A stretch of 64,000 bases of DNA from assembly GCA_963799365.1 (NCBI GenBank), contig CAWCWV010000015.1, forward strand, positions 310,001 through 374,000, given 5' to 3'. Below are positions 19,170 through 28,346 of this stretch, piece after piece. The translations under genes and the position numbers were made by a program. The stretch is from Marinirhabdus sp963799365 (lineage in GTDB: Bacteria; Bacteroidota; Bacteroidia; Flavobacteriales; Flavobacteriaceae). The notes under the pieces were generated by a model that was given only the letters and a program-made list of their open reading frames with translations, did not search any database and had not been told where the DNA came from. Position 1 is the stretch's first letter; each line of letters begins with the position of its first letter.

Positions 19170-20201
19170 ATGAAAAAAATTCTCCTGCTTACAGCTGCTC
19201 TTGCCTTAGTAGCTTGCCAAGAAAAATCAACTCAAAAAGACTATGTAACTTTTTCTGGAACTATATCCAACCCAAATAGTGACTCGTTGCTAGTTGAGAA
19301 ACGTGGTTTTAAGAAAGTAATTGCCGTAAAAGCAGATGGAACCTTTAGTGATACCCTCAAAGTTGAAACTGGATTGTATTTTATATATGATGGTTCTGAA
19401 AGTTCCAGTATTTTTCTTAAAAATGGCTACGATTTAAACCTTACCATGGATACAAAAGAATTTGATGAGTCTATAAAATATACAGGGGAAGGTTCAGAAA
19501 ACAGTAATTTTTTAGCTCAAAAAGCATTAAAAGAAGAAAAGATTTTTGATAAGGATTTTAGTAAAATGGAACGGGAAGGTTTGGATAAAGCTATGGCGGC
19601 TGCAAAAACTGAAATTAATGCTTTTATAAATAGTCAAAAAGACCTGGACTCTATTGTAATTGCAGAGAGCCGTTCAGGACTTGAGGGAAATATTAAAGGA
19701 ATGACTGACTATTATGGCGGAATGATCGCATTGCGTGAAGCCTTCCCAAAAGGGTCTCCCTCTCCTACATTCGAAAACTATGAGAATTTCAAAGGAGGAA
19801 CTACTTCTCTGGCCGATTTGAAAGGAAAATATGTATATGTAGATATTTGGGCTACGTGGTGTGCGCCCTGTAAAGCTGAAATTCCATTTTTAAAAGAATT
19901 AGAAGTCGAAATGCACGATAAGAATATCGCTTTTGTGAGTATGAGTATTGATGATGATAGATCTCATAAAGGTTCTTGGGAACAAGCCAATACAGACTGG
20001 AAAGCTATGGTGGCCGACAAACAATTAAGTGGAATACAGATTATGGCGCCTAAAGGATGGCAATCACAATTTGTACAAGACTATTTAATAAAGGGAATTC
20101 CAAGATTTATCTTAATAGATCCTTCCGGAAATGTAGTAGACCCTAATGCTCCAAGACCCTCCGATCCTGAGTTAAGAACAATGTTTGCAGCATTGTTGTA
20201 A
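19170..20201 (+). CDS. TlpA/AhpC-TSA family thiol-disulfide lipoprotein with DUF4369-like N-terminus
   Basis: A 343-aa lipoprotein with signal MKKILLLTAALALVAC and acylated Cys16. A beta-rich N-terminal region (about 25-110, of the DUF4369 kind) is followed by a helical linker and a thioredoxin fold (about 195-343). The redox motif is Cys231-Ala-Pro-Cys234 in WATWCAPCKAE, with a cis-Pro in GIPRFILID. It should reduce or isomerise disulfides in the periplasm. Convergent with the NAD(P)HX repair gene, it shares a terminator with it. Confidence 0.88.
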   Translation: MKKILLLTAALALVACQEKSTQKDYVTFSGTISNPNSDSLLVEKRGFKKVIAVKADGTFSDTLKVETGLYFIYDGSESSSIFLKNGYDLNLTMDTKEFDESIKYTGEGSENSNFLAQKALKEEKIFDKDFSKMEREGLDKAMAAAKTEINAFINSQKDLDSIVIAESRSGLEGNIKGMTDYYGGMIALREAFPKGSPSPTFENYENFKGGTTSLADLKGKYVYVDIWATWCAPCKAEIPFLKELEVEMHDKNIAFVSMSIDDDRSHKGSWEQANTDWKAMVADKQLSGIQIMAPKGWQSQFVQDYLIKGIPRFILIDPSGNVVDPNAPRPSDPELRTMFAALL

Positions 20202-20218
20202 GGTAACAATGAAAAAAT

Positions 20219-20349
20219 AAAGCGTTCTAAAAGTTAAAGATTTTAATTTGTCTGGCAGAGCGTAGTCGAAATCTACTTTTAACTGAAATAGGTTGTTAAT
20301 AGTTCTCGACTGCACACGAACAGACACGATCTAAATTTCAGAGCGCTTT
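20219..20349. terminator. Long-range terminator hairpin between convergent genes
   Basis: AAAGCGTTCTAAAA at 20219-20232 pairs imperfectly with TTTCAGAGCGCTTT at 20336-20349. T and A runs on the outside allow termination from both sides. The loop contains two inverted copies of a dispersed repeat. Confidence 0.6.
20251..20325. repeat. Inverted pair of the GAGCGCAGTCGA dispersed repeat
   Basis: GGCAGAGCGTAGTCGAAATC (20254-20273) and, in reverse orientation, GTTCTCGACTGCACACGAAC (20302-20321) are two members of one repeat family, consensus GTTYGAGCGCAGTCGARAAC. Other copies lie at 21948-21973 and 44257-44287. Noncoding and of unknown function. Confidence 0.7.
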
Positions 20350-20354
20350 TTTAT

Positions 20355-21896
20355 TTATGCATTTTTATGCTCCTGCTCAGTAGGTTCTGGAGCGAATAAT
20401 TCTAAAAATGCTGGCCCAATGTTTTCGATAAGATCACTTGCAGTTAAAGCTTCAAAACCAATATCCTGCGTAGCCAAATTCCCTGCACTCCCATGTAAGT
20501 AGACCCCAAATACGGAAGCAATTAAAGGATCGTATCCTTGGGATAACAAGCCGGCTATCATTCCAGAGAGTACGTCTCCACTCCCACCTGTAGCCATTCC
20601 AGGGTTTCCTGTCGTGTTTATGTACAATCTGTTTTCTACAACCACTATGGTATTCGCACCTTTAAGCACAATAATCACATTGTGTTTTTTAGCGAATTTC
20701 TTGGTCTTCTCTAGTTTCTCAAAATCGTTTTTCCAACTACCTACTAATTTCTTTAATTCTCCTGGATGTGGTGTTAATACGGAAAGTTCTGGAAGTTTTT
20801 TAAGTAAAGATTCATTTGCTGAAATACAATTTAATGCATCGGCATCTAATACCAAAGGACTTTTTGTAGAACTAAAAAACTTGTCTAACGCCAATACGGT
20901 TTCAGCATTTGTACCTATTCCCATTCCTACGGCAATAGAGGTTGGTTTAAAATCTACTTTAATGTTGGTGATTAAATCCTCTTCTACATCGGTTACAGTC
21001 ATTGCTTCGGGCACGCTGGATTGTAAAATAGTATAACCACATTTTGGAACAAAGGCTGTTACCAAACCTGAACCTGTTTTATACGCAGCTTTGGTAGCTA
21101 GTACCGCGGCACCAATTTTTCCGTAGCTTCCTGCAACAATCAAAGTATGCCCAAAATCGCCCTTGTGTGCATATTTTTCACGTTGCTTATAAAATTGTTG
21201 CGCCTCAGGTTTTGCAATGATCTGGGCTAGGGCTTTGGTATTGTGTAAATATTCTGGATCCAGACCAATTTCTAAAACTTCAAAATAGGGAATAAATTTT
21301 CCTGTTTGGGGTAAAAAGAAACTCAATTTTGGCGCCTGGAAGGTTAGCGTATGACTTGCTTTTATAACAGCTTCGGCATCACCCAATGCTTGGTCTGCAT
21401 ACATTCCGCTAGGAATATCTATGGAAAGTTTAAATGATTTTTTACTATTAAGGTATTGGATCAATTTTTTTACCCAACCTTCAGGAGGACGGTTTAATCC
21501 AATTCCGAAGATCGCATCTATAATAATATCTTCAGGATTAATTTCGGGAAAATCTTCTTCCGAAGTCATTAATATTGGCCATTTTTTGGTGACTTCCTTT
21601 ATACGGTCATAATTAGCGAGGAAACACCTGGAACGTTTATCGGTAAAATTGGCAACATATACTTGCACATTATAACCGTGTTCGTGCAGCATTCTCCCAA
21701 GAACGAGACCATCGCCACCGTTGTTTCCTATTCCGCAGAAAATATGCACGGGCACTTGTACTCCTTGCATTCTGCTGTGTAACCAATTAAATATTTGTGT
21801 TCCCGCACGCTCCATTAAGTCAAGTTTTGTAATGCCGTGTTTCTCGGTGGTTACCTTATCTGCTTCGTGAAGTTGTTTGGCTGAGAATATTTTCAT
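20355..21896 (-). CDS. nnr: Bifunctional NAD(P)H-hydrate epimerase / ADP-dependent dehydratase
   Basis: A 513-aa repair enzyme. The N-terminal YjeF_N domain (about 1-220) epimerises R- and S-NAD(P)HX and has the nucleotide loop CGIGNNGGDGL. The C-terminal ribokinase-like domain (about 230-500) dehydrates S-NAD(P)HX at the expense of ADP. It shows VAGSYGKIGAAVLA, DADALN, LTPHPGE and the phosphate-binding GNPGMATGGSGDVLSG. Both domains look complete and length is normal for the fused form. An acyltransferase gene lies upstream on the same strand, separated by a repeat-containing 130-nt gap. Confidence 0.94.
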   Translation of the reverse strand: MKIFSAKQLHEADKVTTEKHGITKLDLMERAGTQIFNWLHSRMQGVQVPVHIFCGIGNNGGDGLVLGRMLHEHGYNVQVYVANFTDKRSRCFLANYDRIKEVTKKWPILMTSEEDFPEINPEDIIIDAIFGIGLNRPPEGWVKKLIQYLNSKKSFKLSIDIPSGMYADQALGDAEAVIKASHTLTFQAPKLSFFLPQTGKFIPYFEVLEIGLDPEYLHNTKALAQIIAKPEAQQFYKQREKYAHKGDFGHTLIVAGSYGKIGAAVLATKAAYKTGSGLVTAFVPKCGYTILQSSVPEAMTVTDVEEDLITNIKVDFKPTSIAVGMGIGTNAETVLALDKFFSSTKSPLVLDADALNCISANESLLKKLPELSVLTPHPGELKKLVGSWKNDFEKLEKTKKFAKKHNVIIVLKGANTIVVVENRLYINTTGNPGMATGGSGDVLSGMIAGLLSQGYDPLIASVFGVYLHGSAGNLATQDIGFEALTASDLIENIGPAFLELFAPEPTEQEHKNA

Positions 21897-21947
21897 GTGT
21901 AGTTTTTGAGTATTCTATAAAGATACTTTTATAAAATAATGAGACAT

Positions 21948-21973
21948 ATGTCGGTTTGAGCGAAGTCGAAGAC
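21948..21973 (+). repeat. Copy of the GAGCGCAGTCGA dispersed repeat
   Basis: ATGTCGGTTTGAGCGAAGTC and the following GAAGAC match the family consensus. This copy lies alone between the acyltransferase and NAD(P)HX repair genes, without its inverted partner. Confidence 0.65.
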
Positions 21974-22026
21974 TATTTAGAGAATGATAGATAGTTCCAT
22001 TTCTAAAAAATAATCTAAATAAAAAT

Positions 22027-22830
22027 CTAATAGCGCCACTCGCGTTCTTTATTCATTTCCTCTTCCTTGGTTAATTCCTCCTGCGGAATTACTTTTAAGA
22101 AAGAAGGATGTTGTTCGATGGCATATTCCAGTTTTTCTACGATTTGCTGAACCGTTTCGTTTTCATAATCTATTTCTAAAGGCTCTTTAATCTCCATAGA
22201 TTGAAGAATTCCTCTTTTCTTTATCCGAATACCTTTTCGGTCAAAAGAACGTCTAAAACCATCTATAACGATAGGAACTACGAGAGGTTTGTTCTTTTTA
22301 ATAATGTGTGCTGTACCACGTCTAATAGGTTTCCAAGGCCTTGTAGTTCCTTGTGGGAAAGTAATTACCCAACCGTCGTCCAGCGCCTTTTTAATATTGC
22401 TCACATCGCTCATTTTAACCTGGCGATTTACTTCCTGTCCTTCGGCGCGCCAGGTACGTTCAATACTTACAGAGCCAGCATATGCCAAAATTTTGGGTAA
22501 TAATCCAGACTGCATTGTTTCCTTGGCAGCTACAAAATAGATATTTAGTTTAGGATTCCATAGATAACCTATATTCTTAATACTATCGTCACGGCCACTT
22601 AAACTCGCATTAAATACGTGAAACATGGCTACGACATCTGCAAAATATGTTTGGTGATTGGATACAAAAAGTACATTGGTTTCAGGAAGATTTTTTAAAA
22701 TTTCACTTCCTTCTATTTCTAATTTATTAAATCCTTTGAAACGCCTGTGTGTTAGTGCTCCCAAAATACGGATAAGCCATCGCTTTAGGAAAAGTATATG
22801 TCCAAATGGATTCTTCTTAAAAAGCCCCAT
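22027..22830 (-). CDS. PlsC-family 1-acylglycerol-3-phosphate acyltransferase
   Basis: A 267-aa membrane-associated acyltransferase, probably acylating lysophosphatidic acid. The N-terminal region has a basic and hydrophobic anchor. Block I reads SNHQTYFAD, so five residues rather than the usual four separate His and Asp. Block III is FPQGTTRPW (canonical FPEGTR), and block IV is the VVPIVIDG segment. The spacing change was checked at codon level and is not a frame error. Downstream the nnr gene is on the same strand; upstream is the NUDIX gene, 78 nt away. Confidence 0.82.
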   Translation of the reverse strand: MGLFKKNPFGHILFLKRWLIRILGALTHRRFKGFNKLEIEGSEILKNLPETNVLFVSNHQTYFADVVAMFHVFNASLSGRDDSIKNIGYLWNPKLNIYFVAAKETMQSGLLPKILAYAGSVSIERTWRAEGQEVNRQVKMSDVSNIKKALDDGWVITFPQGTTRPWKPIRRGTAHIIKKNKPLVVPIVIDGFRRSFDRKGIRIKKRGILQSMEIKEPLEIDYENETVQQIVEKLEYAIEQHPSFLKVIPQEELTKEEEMNKEREWRY

Positions 22831-22908
22831 AAATAAATTTTCAGTTTTCAGTAATCAGTAAGCAGGGAATCTACTTAAACCGAAATGTAAAGATACAAAA
22901 TATTGAAT

Positions 22909-23550
22909 TTATAGCAGTTGTTTTAGCATTTCTCGCACTTCGTTGAGCATCATAGCTGTAGCACCCCAAACCACGTGATTCTGTAATAAAAAAGCTGGAA
23001 CCTTGATCTCTTTTGCATAGGATGTTGTGAGTGTCTTGGTGATCTTAGTCGCTTCGTCCATAAATTCAACAAGCGGAACTTCAATAATAGCCTCCACTTC
23101 TTCCTCTTGGGGTACAAATGTTGGCTTTTCATTTGTTGTCCCTATATAGGGTTGAACAAAAAAGTTGCTTGGCGGAATATAGATTTCGGTAAGTTTTTTA
23201 TAGACGCTAATGCTATCTTCAGAAACCCCCACTTCTTCTTTGGTTTCTCTTAGTGCAGTGGCTTGGTAATCTTTATCACCTTTTTCCCATTTTCCACCTG
23301 GAAAACCAACTTGTGCTGAATGAACCCCTTTATAAGTTTTACGAAGAATGAGTACAAAATTGGTTTTGTTATTTTCTGAAGGATAAAACAATATGAGTAC
23401 TGCTGCTCTTTTGCCTGTTTTGGATTGCTTTGCCTGCAGTTTTAGTTCTAGCAAACGTTCGATAGGCGCCATTTTTAAATGAAACTGCTCACCGGGTAAG
23501 TCCATTTTTTCTATTTTTACAATCTTAGTTTTAAATTCTGAAAAATCCAT
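22909..23550 (-). CDS. CoA pyrophosphatase-type NUDIX hydrolase
   Basis: A 213-aa protein with the NuCoA signature RKTYKGVHSAQVGFPGG running into a NUDIX box (GGKWEKGD, then TALRETKEEVG). This combination marks enzymes that split coenzyme A and derivatives to 3',5'-ADP and acyl-phosphopantetheine. The box spacing agrees with E. coli NudL rather than MutT. Its start codon is only 2 nt from that of the divergent cyclophilin gene, so its promoter must lie inside that gene. Confidence 0.87.
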   Translation of the reverse strand: MDFSEFKTKIVKIEKMDLPGEQFHLKMAPIERLLELKLQAKQSKTGKRAAVLILFYPSENNKTNFVLILRKTYKGVHSAQVGFPGGKWEKGDKDYQATALRETKEEVGVSEDSISVYKKLTEIYIPPSNFFVQPYIGTTNEKPTFVPQEEEVEAIIEVPLVEFMDEATKITKTLTTSYAKEIKVPAFLLQNHVVWGATAMMLNEVREMLKQLL

Positions 23551-23552
23551 TT

Positions 23553-24271
23553 ATGAAAGTACTGTATGCGCTTTTTTTTATTGCATTCGTTTACGGTTGT
23601 GAAGATACCAAAAACACTTCCACTGTTAAAGAGAAAACTGCTACTACTGATAAAATGAAAACAAACAAGGGTGACGAATCTTCTTCCAATCATATTTCGG
23701 AAGAAAATAATATTGAATACTCAAGAATTATGGAGAAAGATGTAGTACCATTTTTTACTAATTACGGTACTAAGAATCCTGAAACCATGGTAAAGATTAG
23801 TACGCGTTTGGGCGATATTTATCTAGAGTTATACGAAGATACGCCGCTACATCGTGCAAATTTTATCTATTTGGTTAAGCGCGGTTACTTTAGCGACACC
23901 TTCTTTCATCGTGTAGTGCCTAAATTTATTATCCAGGGTGGCAACAGCGATTTACCCAGTACCAATAAAAAGAGAGCCGCTATAGGAGCCACCTACCTTC
24001 TACCTGCTGAAATTAATGGACGTAACGTTACCTATGGTAGTATCACTGGTGCGAAGGAATACCGAGAAAACCCAGATAATAAAACGGCTCCATTTGAATT
24101 TTTATATTCTTGGGTCCACAAACTTCAACTGCTCATTTAAATGGAAAATATACCGTATTTGGAGAGGTAACAAAAGGAATGGAAGTGGTGGAGAAAATTT
24201 CAGAATTGGCATCAGATGAAGGCGAATGGCCTTTACAGAATGTGTATATCACTGCGGAAATTATTAAATAA
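23553..24271 (+). pseudogene. Cyclophilin-type peptidyl-prolyl isomerase lipoprotein, frameshifted
   Basis: The signal MKVLYALFFIAFVYGC makes this a lipoprotein (Cys16). The cyclophilin domain begins near residue 75, with the active-site block FFHRVVPKFIIQGG. The frame runs into a stop at 24138-24140. A -1 shift at the five-T run 24099-24103 restores the family sequence (FFIFLGPQTSTAHLNGKYTV and on to a stop at 24269-24271). One missing T, in the genome or in the read, explains it. If intact, the product is about 239 aa and acts in the periplasm. The rest of the sequence shows no decay. Confidence 0.85.
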
Positions 24272-24512
24272 CTCGATCACTTATTATGTGAAGTATTTGT
24301 TTAAATAATAAAATTTATATTATTTAAAACCAATGCTTTAAAATATAACTTTAACAATTTAAATTCAAAATATTTTTTTTAAAAAAGGGAATATTTATCT
24401 TCGAATTTGAAAGAATCAAATAATCTTATTATAAATTGCTTCCTTAGTCGCACAGTGACAATAAATCCTTATTTTTAGCGTCTTAATAAACGTAACTTCT
24501 TAGAGCAAGATA

Positions 24513-25937
24513 ATGGAAAGCATCAGCGTTTTCGACATGTTAAAAATTGGCGTTGGACCTTCAAGTTCCCACACGCTTGGGCCTTGGCGCGCTGCAAATC
24601 TTTGGGTAAAGCGTCTACAGCGTTTGGAGCAATTTACGAGTGTCGCTAGCGTTCGCGTGCAATTATATGGTTCACTTTCTTTAACCGGAAAAGGTCATGC
24701 TACTGATATTGCTGTTGTTATGGGCCTAATGGGAACAGACCCTGTTACCTATCCTATTGAGGATATTCAAGGTGTAATAGACACACTCAAAAAAACAGGC
24801 ATTTTGGTTTTAAATTCAGAAAAGAAAATTCCTTTTTCATTTACAGAAGATATAAAATTCAATCGCAAATTTTTAGAATTACACCCCAACGGAATCACTT
24901 TTGAAGCTACACTTCGTAATGGTGCCAAACGAAGCGCCACCTATTATTCTATTGGTGGCGGATTTGTAATTCAAAAAGAAAGAGCGCGTGCCAAACGGCA
25001 AAAAGAAAAATTTAGCAGCTTTCCGTACCCTACTGAAAACGCCGTACAGATCTTAAAATACTGTACAGAAGGAAATATGACCATTAGCGAAATGGTATAT
25101 CAAAATGAATTGTCCCTTCGCGATCCCGATAGAATTGATGAAAAACTAAAAGCTATTTGGGAGGTTATGTTGGACAGTATGTACGTTGGCTGCCATACTG
25201 AAGGTATTTTACCAGGGGGGCTAAATGTTCGACGACGTGCTTTTGATACACACGAAAAATTAAAAGGAGAAACTCCATACTCGAATGCCGAAGAGTGGAT
25301 ACAATCCATAAGAAATACGGAAGTTAAATTCCGTCAAATTTTAAAATGGGTCACCTGTTTTGCGCTTGCTGTTAATGAAGTAAATGCATCATTAGGTCGT
25401 GTGGTTACCGCCCCAACCAATGGTAGCGCAGGAGTGATTCCAGCAGTTTTAATGTATTATCTGGTCATTGAAAACCACGATGCGAATTTCGATGATATTA
25501 AAAAATTCCTACTAGTTTCTGGAGAATTGGGGAGTCTTTTCAAAAAGAATGCTACTATCTCTGCCGCTATGGGTGGATGCCAGGCCGAAATTGGCGTATC
25601 TTCTGCAATGGCAGCCGGAGCTCTTGCTGAATTGATGGGTGGCACACCTGCACAAGTACAAATGGCTGCCGAAATTGCTATGGAACACCACCTTGGCTTA
25701 ACCTGTGACCCTATTGCTGGTTTGGTTCAAATACCGTGTATTGAACGTAATGCTATGGGTGCTATAAAAGCAATTAACGCTTGTGAAATGGCGTTAGATG
25801 GAGATCCCTCCCAGGCTAAAATTCCACTGGACAAAGTAATTGCAACCATGTGGGAAACTGCAAAAGATATGACCTCTAAGTATAAAGAAACCAGTGAAGG
25901 CGGACTTGCAGTACAAGTTAATATGAGTGATTGCTAA
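24513..25937 (+). CDS. sdaA: L-serine ammonia-lyase (single-chain, iron-sulfur)
   Basis: A 474-aa enzyme deaminating L-serine to pyruvate and ammonia. The N-terminal beta domain (about 1-155) begins with SVFDMLKIGVGPSSSHTLGP. The C-terminal alpha domain has TAPTNGSAGVIPAVL, AAMGGCQAEIG, LTCDPIAGLVQIPC and a terminal Cys at the last position. The three cysteines and the C-terminal tail Cys fit the [4Fe-4S] ligands of the type 1/2 family. The 241-nt upstream gap is very A+T-rich and I see no gene or firm promoter in it. Confidence 0.95.
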   Translation: MESISVFDMLKIGVGPSSSHTLGPWRAANLWVKRLQRLEQFTSVASVRVQLYGSLSLTGKGHATDIAVVMGLMGTDPVTYPIEDIQGVIDTLKKTGILVLNSEKKIPFSFTEDIKFNRKFLELHPNGITFEATLRNGAKRSATYYSIGGGFVIQKERARAKRQKEKFSSFPYPTENAVQILKYCTEGNMTISEMVYQNELSLRDPDRIDEKLKAIWEVMLDSMYVGCHTEGILPGGLNVRRRAFDTHEKLKGETPYSNAEEWIQSIRNTEVKFRQILKWVTCFALAVNEVNASLGRVVTAPTNGSAGVIPAVLMYYLVIENHDANFDDIKKFLLVSGELGSLFKKNATISAAMGGCQAEIGVSSAMAAGALAELMGGTPAQVQMAAEIAMEHHLGLTCDPIAGLVQIPCIERNAMGAIKAINACEMALDGDPSQAKIPLDKVIATMWETAKDMTSKYKETSEGGLAVQVNMSDC

Positions 25938-25938
25938 T

Positions 25939-26397
25939 TTATGGAGTACAAGTTACACGTCTAGAGTCTATAATATAATAGATTTTCCAACCTTCGTTTG
26001 TCTCTACCAGAGTAATAGAATTTGCGCCGCAGTGAGATAATTTACCATCCATATAAAAGGTATATGGAGTCCAAACGTGAGCTAGATTCCCATCTATAGA
26101 AACTCTGTACTCCGAAATTTCTTCCTTCCAATTATTCTGCTTGGCATTAGTTGCAACCATTTTTAAAAAATCGCTATCCCGTACCAAAGACATCTTGTTC
26201 CCTTCCGTTTTAGAAGTATATACAGATTGCATACGCATATTATTAACCATAACGGAACGCATAAGGGTAGTATCCCCTTTATGAAAGCCATCAAAGAAAA
26301 CATTTACGATCATTTTGGCATTATCTTCAGACAAGCCGACCTGAGAAAATGATTGAACGCTAACAAATAAAAAACAAGCTAAAATTACAGTTCTCAT
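25939..26397 (-). CDS. Secreted NTF2-like (SnoaL/DUF4440-type) protein
   Basis: A 152-aa protein with a Sec signal ending at SVQSFSQ (residue 19). The mature part has the cone-shaped NTF2-like pattern: a helix with MIVNVFFDGFHKGD, then paired strands ending in GNLAHVWTPYTFYMDGK and NEGWKIYYIID. There are no catalytic residues that I can assign. It is convergent with sdaA, with only 1 nt between the two stop codons, and divergent from panB. The likely role is small-molecule binding or an unknown enzyme function in the periplasm. Confidence 0.8.
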   Translation of the reverse strand: MRTVILACFLFVSVQSFSQVGLSEDNAKMIVNVFFDGFHKGDTTLMRSVMVNNMRMQSVYTSKTEGNKMSLVRDSDFLKMVATNAKQNNWKEEISEYRVSIDGNLAHVWTPYTFYMDGKLSHCGANSITLVETNEGWKIYYIIDSRRVTCTP

Positions 26398-26461
26398 AGT
26401 AGTGATAATTAATTAAAGTCTACTTCAAATTTAGTACTTTTACCTGTATTAAAGAAATTTT

Positions 26462-27281
26462 ATGAGCGTAGCTAAAAAAGAGTATAAGAGAATTACTACC
26501 AAAACTTTGGTAGACATGAAAAAGAGAGGTGAAAAAATATCGATGCTCACAGCTTACGATTTTACAATGGCTAAAATTGTGGACGGTGCTGGTATAGAAG
26601 TTATTTTAGTGGGCGATTCTGCTTCCAATGTGATGGCTGGTCATGAAACTACCCTACCTATTACTTTGGACCAGATGATTTACCATGCATCCTCTGTGGT
26701 TCGTGCAATTACCCGTAGTTTGGTGGTTGTGGACATTCCTTTTGGGAGTTACCAAAGTGATCCTAAAGAGGCACTACGTTCGGCTATTAGAATCATGAAA
26801 GAAAGTGGTGCCCACGCTGTAAAAGTAGAAGGTGGGAAAGAAATAAAAGAGTCTGTAAAGCGAATTTTAAATGCTGGAATCCCAGTAATGGGACACTTGG
26901 GGTTAACGCCACAATCTATTTACAAATTTGGAACATATACCGTTAGAGCAAAAGAAGAACGAAGAGGCAGATAAATTGAAAGAGGACGCTATTTTACTTG
27001 AAAAAGCTGGTTGCTTTGCAATCGTTCTTGAAAAAGTACCTGCAAAATTAGCTAAAGAAGTTGCAGAAAGTGTATCCATTCCAATTATAGGCATTGGTGC
27101 AGGAAATGGCGTAGATGGACAAGTATTGGTAACACACGACATGATTGGAATGACCAAGGAGTTTAATCCTAGATTTTTACGTAGGTATCTAGATTTAGAT
27201 GCCGAAATGACAAATGCATTTGAGCTATATAGTAAAGACGTTAAGTCTGGTGATTTCCCTAATGATAGTGAGCAGTACTAA
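26462..27281 (+). pseudogene. panB: 3-methyl-2-oxobutanoate hydroxymethyltransferase, frameshifted
   Basis: PanB transfers a hydroxymethyl group from methylenetetrahydrofolate to ketoisovalerate in pantothenate synthesis. The first frame has LTAYDFTMAKIVDGAGI, LVGDSASNVMAGHETTLPI and KVEGG, then stops at 26974. From about 26962 the +1 frame continues the family sequence (EEADKLKEDAILLEKAGCF, IPIIGIGAGNGVDGQVLV, HDMIG) to 27281. The break lies at AAAGAAGAACGAAG (26951-26964): deletion of one base, or restoration of two, rejoins the halves into about 272 aa. All catalytic blocks are present, so this is a recent lesion or a sequencing error. Confidence 0.88.
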
Positions 27282-27383
27282 AAGGGGCAACTGTAATTCA
27301 ATTGCATTTATTAATGATTTATTATGCAGGCATAATACTTTAGTATAAAACCTTATTTTTACATATTAGAAAAATAATAAACC

Positions 27384-28265
27384 ATGGATTTTAAAGCAAA
27401 AATGTTGCGTGACGACGCACTTAAAGGAAAAACAATTGTAGTAACTGGTGGTGGCAGCGGCTTAGGAAAGTCTATGGTAACATATTTTTTAGAATTAGGC
27501 GCCAATGTAGTGATCACTTCTAGAAATATAGAGAAACTCGAAACTGTTAAAAAAGAGTTGGAAGCTAGCACTGGAGGCACTGTGCTCCCTGTACAATGTG
27601 ACGTTAGGAATTATGATGAAGTGGAATCTATGGTAAAAGCTTCGGTAGCTGCTTTTGGAAAAGTAGATGTGTTATTGAACAACGCCGCAGGAAATTTTAT
27701 TTCACCTACCGAGCGTCTTTCAGCAAATGCATTTGATACCATTATAGATATTGTTTTAAAAGGAACCAAAAACTGTACGCTAGCATTCGGGAAGCATTGG
27801 ATCGCCGAAAAAGAAACTAATAAAACAGTCTTAAATATAGTGACAACCTATGCCTTTACAGGTTCGGCCTATGTAGTGCCAAGTGCAACTGCTAAAGCTG
27901 GGGTATTGGCCATGACACGTTCCCTTGCCGTAGAATGGGCAAAATACGGAATCCGTTTTAACGCCATTGCACCAGGCCCCTTCCCTACCAAAGGCGCGTG
28001 GGACAGATTATTACCTGGAGATCTAAAGGAAAAATTCGATCTTGCTAAAAAAGTACCGCTCAAGCGTGTAGGTGACCACCAGGAATTGGCAAATCTTGCC
28101 GCCTATTTGGTGTCAGATTTTTCTGCGTATGTAAATGGTGAAGTAATTGTTATTGACGGTGGTGAATGGTTAAAAGGCGCCGGACAAATGAACCTATTAG
28201 AAGAAGTTCCTGAAGAAATGTGGGATATGCTCGAACAAATGATACGGGCTAAGAAAAATAAATAA
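27384..28265 (+). CDS. SDR family oxidoreductase, 2,4-dienoyl-CoA reductase-like
   Basis: A 293-aa Rossmann-fold enzyme. The cofactor loop is TGGGSGLGKS (about 20-29) with NNAAG near residue 97. The usual Tyr-x-x-x-Lys is changed: the corresponding segment is SAYVVPSATAKAGVLAMTRS, with Ser or Thr in place of Tyr and the Lys retained. This replacement, plus NAIAPGPFPTKGAW and GGEWLKGAGQMN, fits the peroxisomal/mitochondrial 2,4-dienoyl-CoA reductase branch, which lacks the SDR tyrosine. The role is likely in unsaturated fatty-acid oxidation. Confidence 0.85.
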   Translation: MDFKAKMLRDDALKGKTIVVTGGGSGLGKSMVTYFLELGANVVITSRNIEKLETVKKELEASTGGTVLPVQCDVRNYDEVESMVKASVAAFGKVDVLLNNAAGNFISPTERLSANAFDTIIDIVLKGTKNCTLAFGKHWIAEKETNKTVLNIVTTYAFTGSAYVVPSATAKAGVLAMTRSLAVEWAKYGIRFNAIAPGPFPTKGAWDRLLPGDLKEKFDLAKKVPLKRVGDHQELANLAAYLVSDFSAYVNGEVIVIDGGEWLKGAGQMNLLEEVPEEMWDMLEQMIRAKKNK

Positions 28266-28346
28266 TAGCATACTCTTTGGGTTTTTCGGACAAAAAAAAT
28301 AAATCGTAACTTACGGCGACTCCCCATTAACCTTAAAAAAATATTT

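Noticed and set aside
24099..24110. Programmed -1 frameshifting in the cyclophilin gene.
   Set aside because: The slippery heptamer is imperfect, no downstream stem-loop or pseudoknot is evident, and a cyclophilin has no known need for two products; a one-base deletion or read error is simpler.
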